Notes: a model not told the origin generated them from the letters alone. Positions 13,226 to 25,068 are shown, counted from the first letter of the stretch. The stretch is DNA of 64,000 nt from Gigaspora margarita (GCA_009809945.1 WTPW01000448.1:189126-253125); one strand, 5' to 3'. Program-made: numbers and translations.

Positions 13226-13233
13226 GTCTTACC

Positions 13234-14428
13234 TCCTATTTAACGCATTCTAGGCATTTAACAAAAATCAAAAGTATGAAAACGTTCTAAGAAAAATTAC
13301 CATAAAATCGTGAAATAACTCATATTTACGCATTGTTATGAGTTTATTAAGATACTTTGAGATAAAAAAGCTTAATTATTGCAATATTATAAAGTTGTTA
13401 AGTATACAATATTGGGCAGACGATGAAAAAAATTTTATGTTATTTGTCGTATGCGTAATATTGACGTTATCCGGCAGATATATATGACCATGTGATGTTT
13501 TTTCCTGTGATGTTTTTGCATAAACGATTACGTAACATCATGCAAAAATATCATGGCAAAAAAAATTCACATGAACATATAAATGCCGGATAATATATTA
13601 TGAGGTGCGCGTTATTTCGAGAATCCTAGAAGTGTTATTTTGAAATTAAGCACGCCATTTTTGAAGAATCTGAAATAGCGTCCTGATAATTGCTTCGTGG
13701 CTTTACGTATAAAATAACGCATAATTCCAATTAAGCCCTATTAAACACAATTTTATAATAGCATAAAAATGATAAAATAGGCTTTTTATGAAATCGATTA
13801 TGAGCCCGTACTGCTTATCGTAGTAGCTTTCCAAATTCAAATTCTCTGAATCATTGTAACGTGATCTAATCAAAACAATCTATCTGTAAATTAAATAATG
13901 TGACATAAACAATATTGCAAAACTTTAGACGACAATTAATTTCCTAATTTTAGTTTATGTGTAAATAAGATGTTTAATTAGGCGGTCATTATATTTATAA
14001 TTATTTTAAAATAGAGATCAAAGTTTCACTTATTACGTAAAAATCATATGCAAATACGTACATTAGAAATCGCCTCATTGCGTGATTTCGTAATAAGTAA
14101 TTACCTTTCCCATAACTTGTGTGCAATGTTATGGCTATTCTTTTTCCACTTTCAGAAATATTCGGTCGAATTGTTTATGTAGATTAGATTCTAAAATGGA
14201 AAAATAGATAGCAATGTATGATTATTTATTTTATTTTAAAAAGGAAAAAAAAAGCCCTGAATAATGCCATTTATTTTAATTATCCTATTTTGCACCCAGT
14301 AATTACGCGTATTTTCGGATAATTTAGAATTTTGTTATACTAAACTAGATATGTATTTATGAAATTAAAAAGAATAATTATTAGATTGAATACGTATTTT
14401 TATGTTGTAAGGCGTGAAAATCCTCCTA
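13234..14428. other. Intergenic DNA, no gene seen
   Basis: AT-rich. A small hairpin lies at about 14027-14100 (CACTTATTACGTAAAAATCA against TGATTTCGTAATAAGTAA). The words GCGTTATTTCGAGA near 13610 recall the MITE at 52695-52809, but no boundaries can be set. Confidence 0.4.
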
Positions 14429-14713
14429 TTATTTCGGATGTAAAGCCTTCATCCTTTTTAATATTATTTGACAAAAACGTGGAAATAATAAATATAATGA
14501 AGTTGTATATTCTGAAAATAGCGATCTTAATAATTCTAAAAATTGCAGGGGTGCACATAAACAAAAAAAATAAACAGGCCATATAGTATATATTACCGAA
14601 TTTCGCATACCTTTTTTTGTTAGTTCAATAAGCATACTAAATTTATACACCCCAATGTAGGCCCAGCCAACAACGACAAATATGGTTTTCAAAATAAATG
14701 GCACATGACGCAT
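14429..14713 (-). CDS. Possible exon(s) of an unrecognised gene downstream of the 15.1-kb start
   Basis: The minus strand has an open frame that begins MRHVPFILKTIFVVVGWAYI and reads as a hydrophobic, membrane-like stretch up to ELTKK. A GTATGC donor-like site follows near 14610, so the rest of the frame may be intron. The segment aligns at the DNA level with about 49.4-49.7 kb, where the frame is not kept. I do not recognise a family. It could be a downstream exon of the small conserved exon at 14939-15137, or chance. Low confidence. Confidence 0.2.
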   Translation of the reverse strand: MRHVPFILKTIFVVVGWAYIGVYKFSMLIELTKKGMRNSVIYTIWPVYFFCLCAPLQFLELLRSLFSEYTTSLYLLFPRFCQIILKRMKALHPK

Positions 14714-15570
14714 TATTATTTGCCAAACAGCTTTGTCTAATTAAGAAAAATCTTTCGGTGATAACCAAGATAGCGTTAATTAAGCTCTAGCTCTAGTAGT
14801 GCAAGCACTGTAGCTTTCTGTAATCATTGCTCGTGCTTTTAATCAGTTACATAAATGTAGAATAAGGAATTATTTGTATGGTACCAACAGCCTAACCTTA
14901 ATATTATCTATGGAAAATTGAATACGATCCGGGTTAAATTATTTGATATGCTTAAAAAAAAAAACAAAGGATGCATTGAGACTGTTCACCAGTGATTGAA
15001 GTATTTGAAATTGATCACCACTTTGTGGGCCATTAGCAATTCTTTGTATGAATTATGGATATATTAAGTAAATAGAATGAAAGTTTAAACAAAATGTTAT
15101 GGCAACGATAAAGACTTGGCGCTCACCTGGCAGACATAAAAGTCTAACAAGGTCAAATAAATTGATACGTGATTAAATCAATGTGGGACTTAAGAATAAC
15201 GCGTTTTTTCATGATACACGATTAATAACTGTTATTGGTATAAAAAAATGCACAAGTTAATTGGTTTTACGTATTCAATTGTTCTTTCATTCATTTAATC
15301 ATTCATTAATTCATTTATTCTTTCTTTCTTTGGTTAATGTTTACGGAATTTGGCGTAATTCCGTAATTGAAAACAATTTAGAGTTAGGGTTATCAGATTT
15401 AGGGTTTTAGGGTTGAGGGTTGAAGTCAAGGAAATTGTTGCCAGTGAAATGAAATAGATCCCTTTGAATAGCATTATTTCACAACCCTGAACTAAAATAC
15501 TGTAATGATCTCATATGATATCTTATTTTATTTAATTTTATTATGACTATATAAATGTAAAATTTCTAAT
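14480..15570. repeat. Diverged duplicated segment, partner of 49350-50320
   Basis: Collinear similarity runs through many landmarks: TATGCTTAAAATAAA-type words, AACGCGTT, TACACGATTAATA, ATGCAC/TAAATCAATTG, TTCATTCATTCATT, GTTTACGGA, GGGTCAAG/GAAGTCAAGG, ATAGATCCCTTTG, and ATGATCTCATATGATA. The two copies have the same orientation and are about 35 kb apart. Divergence is high with many indels, so this is an old duplication or a dispersed low-copy repeat. Confidence 0.65.
14939..15137 (-). CDS. Candidate small conserved gene or first exons, copy A
   Basis: On the minus strand, ATG at 15137 opens a tiny exon (ATGTCTGCCAG) followed by GTGAGC. An 85-bp intron is bounded by CAAAG. The next exon reads RIANGPQSGDQFQILQSLVN and runs to a stop at 14939-14941, or to a further donor in the T-rich tract. 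The core N-G-P-Q-S-G-D-Q-x-Q-I matches T-N-W-P-Q-N-G-D-Q-P-Q-I of the separate open frame at 17944-18084. Agreement of the peptide despite many base changes supports an origin from coding sequence. The family is unknown to me, and the frame after LNASF is uncertain. The locus lies inside a segment duplicated at 49.35-50.32 kb, where this exon is missing. Confidence 0.35.
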
Positions 15571-16614
15571 TAATTATTAATCGCAGCCGATCCACGCGTA
15601 CATACAAACAATGTTTATCTTACATGTATTGGCTGCAACCCACACTAATGGATAATCAACGATATTTTATAGATTAAACCATGATTTTTATTTACATAAA
15701 TAATAATATTAAATAGTGATTCTATTATATTTTTCAGTTATAACGACATTTACTGAAACAAGGTACTCCCATCCTATTTGGGGCCTTTCTTTTAAATAAC
15801 CTTATGAAGCATGGTAATTACAATGGTTCATAATTTTGTTTTCAAGGCAGAATCACTTTTCCATAATAACATAATCACGATTATTAAAAATTCACTATAT
15901 TGAAAGAATTTATTTTGAAATTTGATTTCATTCTATGATTTGAATCAGTTCATTCGACGAATTAATAGACTAAGTATTTTAGTTAAATGATTATTTTTTT
16001 TAGTTGACAAAATTGATTCCAATCCCCACTTAATTATCTCGATGATCTATAGTAATTTTACTACTTCATTATATCGAATTTATTTTTGTTTTAATGCAAA
16101 ATTATGTAAGATTGAATACAGAGTATAATGAGAATGGTTTGCAAAATAAACCAGGATTTCATGTACGCCTTGAATCAAATCTTTTTTGATCACCAAATAT
16201 TTGCCAGACTTTAATATCTTCTGATTTACTTTACTGCGTAACTATTTGCCATCTCGACCATTGCCACATTTGCTGTAATTTGCAATACATATGTGATTAA
16301 ATTATGCACCTTACTGTTACCCATGTTAACTATTTTCTTGATAAACAATGGTTGTTATTGGTAAATTCATTTAAGATTTTTTTAGGAATAAATCTCATTT
16401 TAGACATTTTCTTAGCTTTTATTTTGGCCATTTTTGGCAGTAATTAATAATAATTTGTATTATTATTATTATTACGATAATATAAAAACTGTATGTATCC
16501 TTGAACATGCTACAAGCATATAAATTAGTATCTGGAAATTATTCAAGCATTAATACTCGTCACGAAATTCACTTACAATATAAAGTTCTTGAACTTCACT
16601 TCATTATATATACC
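15571..16614. other. Intergenic DNA with one short shared segment
   Basis: No gene seen. The stretch 16144-16250 (CATGTACGCCTTGAATCAAATC, then a TGATCA word and GCGTAACTAT) has a clear copy at 37231-37325 and a weaker one near 53943-54000. The rest is AT-rich and unremarkable. Confidence 0.45.
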
Positions 16615-16863
16615 TATAGATGGCGATGAAATTACTTTTCTTAATGAAAAATTTTTGTAGTGCTTGTTGAAATTATTTGATGTTAAAATTGGTGAAATTG
16701 GTGAAATTAATTTTTTAATATTTAAATTATATAAAAAATTAATTAAAACTAAACTAAATCAAATACAATAGTTGTTTTATAATTAATGTTAAAAATGATG
16801 AAATTTTTGTTGAAATTATTGTTGAAATTAAAAAAATAAAAATGAATTTCACCACCATCTATA
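16615..16863. mobile_element. hAT-like MITE, 249 bp
   Basis: The terminal repeats TATAGATGGCGATGAAATT and AATTTCACCACCATCTATA are flanked by TATATACC and CATATACC, which agree at seven of eight positions. The interior is built from repeated GGTGAAATT and GTTGAAATTA words. No coding capacity. Confidence 0.7.
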
Positions 16864-17943
16864 CATATACCTGTATATGGTTATTAAAATGATACTCTAC
16901 ATTTAATAAAGAATTAAATATGAATCTATGTAAATTCTATGATAAGCTTTCGCTCAAATGTGAGATTGGCTGTGATAATCTATGCAATTACCCCCAGAAA
17001 TGCCAGAAAAATTACTATGTAATTTTTACTGTCATCGAAAAAATAAGCCAATAATGAACCTCGATTTAGTGTAACGTTACGCGATTAGAAAAGCTCAAAA
17101 CAAATGTTCATTGAATAAAATCGTGAAAATTTACATAGGAATCACTTTCTGCGCATTAACCAAAAGCTTTCCTTGAACAATTTTACAATTACAGTATTAA
17201 CATATGCCATAAAAATTCCGAAATGGTACACGTGACAGTGAAAGTTTACTGGCGATGCTAGGGAAGATTAATCATTACAGCAATAAAAAAACCAAAAGAA
17301 ATTATTAGTTAAACTCCACGCATGGTATTTATATTTGTTTATGTACGTTTTTGATTTTTACCACTTTAACTAAAGCAATTGATAATTGGTGTGCTTGATG
17401 TGTGCCTATAAATCAACCATTTATATTAACTTAGATCATAAGACATAACAACGCAACATCTGTAAGAATTGACATAGTGCTAATCATTCAACTATAATAT
17501 TTATTATCGATATTTGAAATTTGAATATTTATTGTATTCCTTATGCTTTAAAGCGTAAAGCTAATTTTATTGTAAATATTTTGATTTTTTGCTTACAAAT
17601 ATGAATTCTAAAGAAAAAAATAATTATTTCACTCATGATATTTATCATTTTACTTCATAAATGCCATATAGATTCTCAAAATTTGAGTCAGTTCTGATTT
17701 TAAAAAACAGCCTTTGACTTACAGTATTCAAGTATGTATAATTTTCTTTTACTTAAAAATAGAACCTTTAATTATAAAAATATATCATAAAAAATATGAT
17801 CAAGCACTGTAATTTATTTCGTTTTAAAGGCTTTTCAAAATAAAGAATATACTATAATATGCTGTAATTTTATTTATATAAAAGAAAATCCCGACGACAA
17901 ATCGTACTGAGTATTCTGAGTTGAGATTTTTGCATCTTTCAAT

Positions 17944-18084
17944 TTAATGAAAGGATTGGTACAAAAACGCTTTGATGGCTTGAAGAATGTCTACCATTGT
18001 TTCGAATATTTGAGGTTGATCACCATTTTGTGGCCAATTAGTATTTTGCGATACTTGGAGTTGGCTACGGGATGACTGATTCAT
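17944..18084 (-). CDS. Candidate small conserved ORF, copy B (46 codons)
   Basis: The minus-strand ATG at 18084 gives MNQSSRSQLQVSQNTNWPQN, then GDQPQIFETMVDILQAIKAF and a stop at 17944. The centre P-Q-N-G-D-Q-P-Q-I matches the candidate exon at 14939-15137. It is rich in Q, N and S at the front and has an amphipathic, helix-like rear. It may be a first exon, because a GT follows the codons for IKAF and could be a donor. Function not recognised. The DNA around it is otherwise dissimilar from the 15-kb copy apart from this core, which favours selection on the peptide or a shared transposed exon. Confidence 0.35.
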   Translation of the reverse strand: MNQSSRSQLQVSQNTNWPQNGDQPQIFETMVDILQAIKAFLYQSFH

Positions 18085-18333
18085 AACTCCGAAAATTTTT
18101 TTAAAGTAAAATTCTGGAAGGAGAAGACTCTATTTATACTTTTATTTATATTTGTAAATGTAATACAGAAACCCCTTTTCAAGTCTTCTCGAGAAATAAT
18201 AAGGGTGCATTTCGAGAGGGTGAATAAAATTTAACAAAGGTGTCAATAAGATTCAAGGCATGTCTATAAAATAACTCTAGTGGATCCAATCTGAATGTCC
18301 ACCGAGAAATGGTTTATAATCTTAAATGCCCTT

Positions 18334-18355
18334 AAAAAAAAAAAAAAAAAAAAAA
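18334..18355 (+). repeat. Poly(A) tract, 22 bases
   Basis: A run of 22 A follows TTAAATGCCCTT. It could be the tail of a decayed retroposed sequence, but no head or target duplication was found. Confidence 0.5.
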
Positions 18356-19017
18356 GAAAGTGGATTCTTTGTATATGTTATATAAACGATATATTAATTA
18401 TCAATGTATAGAGTTTAGACCTTTATGTCTCTATCTGTGTGTGATTAAAATGCCCATATCCCGATGTATGATCCTGTCCTAACATGATGCAAATGAATTG
18501 AATTAATGATAAACGTCTCAATTTTGATAGATATAATAAAATAATTTTACTCATTTGTGTCAAAAAGCACGTAACCATAATTCCGGTCAAAAATCGTCGA
18601 TCATTTTGTCAACTTCGAAATTACTCCAGATTTGATCTGGTTAAAGAATTATAACTGCCTGCAGAGCATGACCGAAGTTCTATTTTATTGGTCGAAAACA
18701 TGTGATCTGCAGATCCCATCTGATTAAATTTGATTGGCTAGTTACAATTCTATATAAAGTTAATTTTATTACTGTAATACAATAATAAAAAAAAACAAAA
18801 AAAAAGTTTCGCGCAAAAGTTCTAGGTGGTAAAGTTTAACTTTGTTGTGGGTGGTAATAGGTGTTAGTAGGTGACCGGGTCGTTAATCTTTATAATAGTA
18901 AGGGTTTTCACTATAATCAAACCTTTTTATATAAAGTTTGCAACGTTAAGGTTCAAGTTTTACTGAGCAAAATTTCTCTATAATCCCGTCGTGGTCAAAG
19001 TTTTACTGTACTTAAAG

Positions 19018-19200
19018 GGTTTGTGCCAAGTTCCGCTATGTCAAGTTTCACTTTGATTAAAGTTTTGCCTTGAATAAAGTTTACTGTGCCGACTTTTGCC
19101 TTCCAACTTTCGCCGTGCCAAGTTTCGCCGTGTCAAGTTTCGCCGTGTCAAGTTTCGCCGTGTCAAATTTTACTGTGCTGTGCCAAGTTTCACGTGCCAA
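19018..19200. repeat. 15-bp minisatellite
   Basis: AGTTTCGCCGTGTCA is repeated, nearly exact from about 19106 to 19165, with degenerate units before and after (TCAAGTTTCACTTTG, CAAGTTTCACGTG). The open frame at 19070-19297 that reads SFAVSSFAVSS is only this repeat. It directly precedes the dead gene at 19312. Confidence 0.75.
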
Positions 19201-19311
19201 GGTAGACAATCAATATAACGTATTTAGACAATACTTGGACAATATTATTAATTTTTTATTTTTTATTTTTTTATTTTTGGATTATATAGTTATCTAATTC
19301 TGGTTAATTAA

Positions 19312-21992
19312 ATGAAAACCAAAAATTTTGGGCCTTGTTTTGTCATTGATTGTACAAATACCAATGTTAAATTCTGTGTAATTACTGAGCTTGCATTTGA
19401 AAAATGTCATAAAAATCAAATGCTGCAGAAGTATCCATATCTTGAAATAGGAAGGCAATTATGTCATTCTCATTATTGTAAAATTATAGAAGCTGATAGT
19501 AGTCAACAAAGAAAATCCCTTAAAAAAAAAAAGAGCATTCAGGAAAAAAAAAATTGAATCCAAGGTAAATGATAATTGTTCAGGTAGTGTAACAGTCTTT
19601 TTTTTTTTAAAAAAAAATATGTATGTAGTTTTTTTATTTAATTTAATATTTTATGTTAGATGTAACATTCGCTTCAAGAATTCAAGCATTAACAAGAGTA
19701 TTATACTGTCGACAACACCAAGAATCTGCAAATCTTGAGTTGGATCCCATAAATTTGAAAATATTATTGAAAGTGCAGATCCTCAACTTGAGGGCTTTTT
19801 TAAATATATGATGAATTTAGTTATTCCTAAAGAACATTCTGCTCATAGTATAAATGAAGCAAAGAAGTCTGTTGTTGGCCTGTGCTATATAATGGCAGGC
19901 TTACAAAACAAAATTGTCAATCAACATAAGTTAGAAGTTGGCTTGTATCTGATGGCTTCAGGTGCAACATGGGATGCAGTCGATACAATGTCGAAACTTG
20001 GATATTCTGTGTGTGCTAATACTGTAGAAAGTTTTCAAAAAAAAGTTTAGAGTCAATATGCAATAAAAATCAAAGAACATTTTACAAATCATGTAATTTT
20101 TATTAATTAAATTTAAATAATTTAAATATTGATATCGTATTTAAATAAAATTATTTTTATTTTTATTTTTATATTTAATTAGAAAAATCAACTTCACATT
20201 TACAACATAGATGATTATCATACAATTCACGGAATTAGAAGGCCAAACACCACTTCAACATTTAGTGCAAACCATTTTGCTACATGCATAGCAAAACCCG
20301 TTTTAGAATCTCCATCTGTTTTACTTGTACACAATAACAAATCTATCTATAACCCAGCAAACATTGAAGCACCAAGAATTTGTTGGTATCTTATTAATAA
20401 TTATAGTGAGACATTCGATATTCCATATTTCGAACGACAGTTATATTGGGTTTCACAAAACCATTTAGTAATTAATGAACTTGATAGGATTGATGCTTTA
20501 ATGGTGCATAACTATAATGACAACCTTGAAAAATGGAGAGAGGAACGATCAATGGAAGGTCTTAAGTTAGTTGGATTTAATGAGCAAATGTTACACTCAG
20601 TTGAAGACTATATTAAGGCGATAACACTTATTTTATCTATCAATAATAAAACATGACATTTGGATAACTGTGTTGTGCTGCTTGTTGCTAATTGGCCTGG
20701 CCAATAGTTTGTTAGAAAAGCTCTGTATATGAAAACACCACCCCGCAAGACATTGAACCATTCTTACCAATTTTGGGTCTGCTACACTTATCTTTAAACA
20801 GTAGAGAACAAGCTTTTTTAATGCACTATTCCTTTTTCGAGAAATTATTTCACTCTGTTTTTGGTTCTGGTAAAATGCTTGCAAAAAGGCCTTGCCCATG
20901 GAGGATTAACCTCATTTTAGAACTTACTTGAAATAGTTGGATAAAAATTCGGGACAAAATTATAGAAAAATTTGGAAAAACTTGTAAGGACCTCGAGTAT
21001 CGAACTACAATTGATTTACTCGATAACATAGTGCCAGCAACATTTGATATCTATGCAAATTTATTTTGAGCAGGTTTATTTGATGAAAATGTGGAAACGG
21101 TTTTCCACATTTGGACATTTGCTTTACGGTGGAAAAGAAAAAACTACAATAAAGCACCTTTGGCTTTTTGGTCAGATGTGTTTTATTGGAAGGATACCAA
21201 TCATCTTTTTTTGATATAATTCGAATGCATTTGCCGTACTTCAATGAATATTATGTAGAGAATACTCACAGTCGAATTAGGGCAAATACATCACCAAATG
21301 CAACAGTTGAAAATATAATAAACAAGCCTATGTTATTAGTAAATTGGTCGCTTTTTTTATTATTAAGCAAAATTTGCTTTAATTTTACATATTTTTATTT
21401 ATCAATTATTTAGTGAACCATAATTTAGCATTTAAAGATAATTATCATAAGACACGGTGATATCCATATACCCTACTCACACTTGACCTTTTGAATAAGA
21501 AAACTAGCCTCTTTCTCTTAGAATACTTTCAAGATTTATTCTATAATCGTGGAAAAAGTGGCCCAAAGTTAAAAAAGAAAAAACAAAAGCCGAAAGTTTA
21601 CCACCTTGCTACTTTAGGAGAAGATGTAGATTTACGATGCTTACCAACTGCGTATAGTTCATCATACTTGCCCCAACCAAATTTGTGTACGTTGTAAGCG
21701 TCCATTTAGCGAAGAAGATGGGATGGTTCTTATCTGCGGCCATGGATACCATTTGACATGTTATAATAGAAAGTGTACTTATTATGAAGAATTCTATAAA
21801 AAAGGGATTTTTAAAAATGTTAAAAAGTTTTTGGAATGCCTCGAAGGTGAAGATACACTTACAGCGGAGGATTTTGATGGTGACGAAAATACCAAAAAGG
21901 AGGAGGAGGAAGAAACTTCGGAGGAAATAGAAGGGATTTCAGACATTTCATCTAAATTAGAGACAAAAATTAGTCAAATAATTTTTTGGTAA
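19312..21992 (+). pseudogene. Decayed four-exon gene of a multi-copy zinc-finger/transposase-like family
   Basis: Homology-like continuity and splice signals suggest exons at 19312-19564, 19660-20092, 20183-21338 and 21414-21992. The introns begin GTAAAT, GTAATT and GTAAAT and end in TAG. Exon 1 has a putative zinc-binding set (CFVIDC, then LCHSHYCK). Exon 3 has YNIDDYHTIHGIRRPNTTST and a long conserved middle. Exon 4 ends in a RING-like tail (C-x2-C, then CGHGYHLTC) and an acidic terminus. I recall similar proteins as a multi-copy family in Glomeromycotina; whether they are transposase-derived or host proteins I cannot say. The copy is dead: six in-frame stops (20048, 20654, 20705, 20929, 21067, 21458) and at least three frameshifts (near 19745, 20730 and 21692). 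Each stop could come from CGA, CAG or CAA by a single C-to-T change, and one expected tail cysteine reads as tyrosine. Confidence 0.75.
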
Positions 21993-23590
21993 ATGAAAAC
22001 CAATAAATAATATAATTTCTTCAGTGTCCGTCATGAACTGGCTGTTGAAATTTTATGTGAAAAAGTAACTGAATTCCAAGTTATTCCTGTATTCGTGTAC
22101 TTACGTTATTTTATAACAAATTACTAGTAAAAATGTACGCCTAGTAAATGTTATGCAAAATTCAGATTACCAAGTTCGGTCTCTACACTATATTTATATA
22201 ACGATAAAAGAAAAAACTGGTGAAATTTCATAGAAAACCCAGTTGTCCTTCGTGTGTTACCTTATGACGTATATTCCTCTATATGATTTTCATATATAAA
22301 AATCTTGTGTAACCATCGTGCATATAGGGATTTCGGTCATGCTTGCCTGCAGCCATTTCATCTACATACAAGCATTTAATCTATTATAATATATAAGATA
22401 TATACGGTGTTTATTTGTGATTTAAATATACTATAATATATAATAATAATGTGAATTAACTTTTTTAAATTCGCAACATTACACACTCTCGCCACAATGT
22501 CCCCTTATGTTTTATAAATATTAAAACTTATAATAACACGCCTATTCAATATATTAGTATCAATCATAAAGACAATAAATGAAATTTTGCACGATGTAAT
22601 GCATCTATATTTCCCATAGTTGCTTAAATATATTTTTAAAATTTTTTTATTTGTATAAACTAAACAGTGCCCCTGTGTACTTTGTGCCTTTTATGTAACA
22701 TAGCATTAATTGCGATTAGATTTAAGTTAAGTTTAGGGTCAAGATTAGTAAAAAATTGCGAGAGAATCATTTTTTGTCAGAATTACAACAGGGATACCCT
22801 AGTAAAATTTGAGATATAAAAATTGGAAAGTAAATTGATGAGTATAAATATTTATCGATGAATTATTTTCTTTAAAAGTAAATCAGGCAATCGGAAATAC
22901 CCAGCTACAGAGATGCGATTGTTCATACACACGAACAATATGGGCTTCTCATCAGAGGTGGTATATTGATCTAATTGTATTGATCTAATTGTATTCTTCA
23001 TATTGCGTCTAAGAATGAAAATTCTTTGAAATTTTTTTTTTAATGCATACGTTATTGTGCTTGTTTATTTTATTAAAAAAGAGTTTCATATTCAACTATA
23101 TCTTTATGTCTATCATTAAATCTAATATTTTTTCATATATAAATTCTATTATATTAAAGAAAAAAAAAATCATAATCTAATTGATCATAATATAATAACG
23201 CGTTAAGAAAAAAAAACATAGAATTTAATTGGGCATATTGTGATAAAATAGAAAATCTAATATACTAAAAGAATGATTTGCACTTATTCTTGTGATTAAT
23301 TTTACTATAAGGGTCAAATAACAGAAATTATAGCATCGGCCGACATTCCAGACATTTGCCATTTCCGGAGCTTATAAAAAAACAAGAATGTAAAATGTAT
23401 ATATTTGGGGTTTCAGAATTGCCTATTTCGAAAATAAAAGGAGTTTAAAAAAATCATATTTTTTGCTTTAAAGCTCCAAATCAAAAATTATATGAATTTA
23501 GTCGATAATAAAATTAGTTTCTTTTGATAAACACTACCAGTAAGCGATTAAATAAGCAAGTATATATCTTTAAAAAAAAAAGGTTTTATA
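21993..23590. other. AT-rich intergenic DNA
   Basis: No gene seen. A short direct duplication, TTGATCTAATTGTA, lies at about 22971-22998. A MITE at 22665-22800 is listed separately. Confidence 0.45.
22665..22800. mobile_element. Probable MITE, partner of 10651-10790
   Basis: The ends CAGTGCCCCTGTGTAC and ACAACAGGGATACCCT are imperfect inverted repeats. The interior has GTTAAGTTTAGGGTCAAGATTAG. A second copy lies inverted at 10651-10790. No target duplication was read with confidence. Confidence 0.5.
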
Positions 23591-23699
23591 GGGTGTTCTC
23601 AAGTATTTACCTCAATGAATTCAGTAAAAAATCTGATTGGCCAGTTTGATCAAACAGAACAATCAGATTCTTTGTTGAGGTAGGTGCTTGAGAACTCCC
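23591..23699. mobile_element. MITE of 109 bp just downstream of the F-box gene
   Basis: The ends GGGTGTTCTCAAGTATTTACC and GGTAGGTGCTTGAGAACTCCC are inverted repeats, and both flanks read ATA. The inverted homology extends inward over AATCTGATTG and CAATCAGATT, so the whole element can fold into a hairpin. It lies 38 bases beyond the stop codon of the neighbouring gene and could fall within its 3' untranslated region. Confidence 0.8.
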
Positions 23700-23737
23700 A
23701 TAGTAACTTCTTTGGAATAAATCAATCACTGATTTTA

Positions 23738-24958
23738 TTATGAAATCAGGTCGGGCGTCGGATCATTAATTCTGAAACCCTCATTTTGAATTTTTAATTT
23801 ATTAGCACAGAGATTAAAAGCATCATCGAATTCGATTCCTGCTGGATTAGGCAAATATTTGCAGAAGAATTCCATTATATTTAAGCTCTTCTTGGCATTT
23901 AGAGTTTCTGTTAAACATCTTCGTAAGAAATGATCTTGTTGTTCTTGCTTAATTTCAGTAAAAGACTCTACTAAGATTTTTCCAATGTCATCCAATCGAC
24001 TTTCAAAAAGATGGAAAATTTCGATAATAGTGCTGTAATTTAATTGAAATCCCAGGTCAATTAATTCAATAAGTCGCGCTTTAACAGCTTTTGCATCAGG
24101 TTTAATCCATTCAGGAGGTTGTACTGGTGGAAAAAGTATTAAAAGTGCTCCTTGCAATACAAGATCATTAACATCCTCGCATATTTCAAAGTATCCAACT
24201 TTTTTCCATAGAACTACTAAGTCTTTTCGTATCAAGATTGATCTCGCAATTACGTTAAGCTGACGACTATTTTCATGTGCATCTTTGGGTGGATACTCTT
24301 CTGGTGAATTGATTTGTATATCACAAGATTTTCTTGGCGGGAACGGTACAAATTTCTTGCACAAAATTAGATCCTTGATCTCCTCATAATTTTTTTCTAA
24401 AACAATTGGTGCATAATTAATAGTATGAGGGCCTCCAGAAAGAAAATGAAAAAGTTCCATATCATTTCCTTTTAAGTACAAATCAGCGTTGAATAATTTA
24501 GAAGCTTCCGTTAATAAAAACATATAAACGGAAATTTTTAAATTGCTAGCCCAGGGGGTTATTTTTTGTTGCAAAGTTTTAATCCTATCAATATCTGTTT
24601 GTCCTATACTATGTGCAATCTTTAATTCGATAAGCTTTTGATCATAATTTCCATAATTAATAAGAAGACGCTGTGCAAAATATCTTGAAAGAATTCCACC
24701 TTTGGCAATGATAGCTCTTGCCACTTCGACAGAGATAAAAGTCGGACCCAATCTAATAGCGTGGAAGAGACAATGAGCTCTCCCAAATCGATGAATGATC
24801 CATTCTGCCTTTGCTTGAGAATCTTTACATATAAAAGACCATCTCATGCAACTTACGATTAAATCTATAGGATTTTCGATATATTTAAAAACATATATCA
24901 TAACTTCATTTGGTAATTCATGTTGAAAATAATTTTTCTTTTGAAATTTCACAGTCAT
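23738..24958 (-). CDS. F-box-like protein, 406 residues, single exon
   Basis: Intact frame of 406 codons. The start is fixed, because a TAG stop stands directly upstream of the ATG in frame. Residues about 13-55 (ELPNEVMIYVFKYIENPIDL, followed by C-x-R-W-S-F-I-C-K-D-S) have the pattern of a fungal F-box: LP-x-E followed by a hydrophobic helix, then W and C. F-box proteins recruit substrates to SCF ubiquitin ligases through Skp1, so a role as an adaptor is inferred. The remainder (about 60-406) is helical, with no leucine-rich, WD or kelch repeats that I can see; a proline-rich turn (FPPVQPPEW) lies near residue 276. AATAAA overlaps the stop codon region and may serve as the polyadenylation signal. 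Codon use is normal for AT-rich DNA, and no break is visible. Large paralogous sets of such proteins are known in Rhizophagus. This is the only clearly intact gene of the window. Confidence 0.8.
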   Translation of the reverse strand: MTVKFQKKNYFQHELPNEVMIYVFKYIENPIDLIVSCMRWSFICKDSQAKAEWIIHRFGRAHCLFHAIRLGPTFISVEVARAIIAKGGILSRYFAQRLLINYGNYDQKLIELKIAHSIGQTDIDRIKTLQQKITPWASNLKISVYMFLLTEASKLFNADLYLKGNDMELFHFLSGGPHTINYAPIVLEKNYEEIKDLILCKKFVPFPPRKSCDIQINSPEEYPPKDAHENSRQLNVIARSILIRKDLVVLWKKVGYFEICEDVNDLVLQGALLILFPPVQPPEWIKPDAKAVKARLIELIDLGFQLNYSTIIEIFHLFESRLDDIGKILVESFTEIKQEQQDHFLRRCLTETLNAKKSLNIMEFFCKYLPNPAGIEFDDAFNLCANKLKIQNEGFRINDPTPDLIS

Positions 24959-25068
24959 CTAATAATAAAGGATCATATTAGTAAACACCATATAATGGAA
25001 TCGGGATGAGCATACATGTGACTTGCACATTTATCTAGAACAATTTAATTCTGTGGTTTAATCTTTTG

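Noticed and set aside
14429-14586. Overlapping plus-strand and second minus-strand frames (14359-14586, 14400-14582)
   Set aside because: They overlap each other in AT-rich DNA, and none has support beyond openness.
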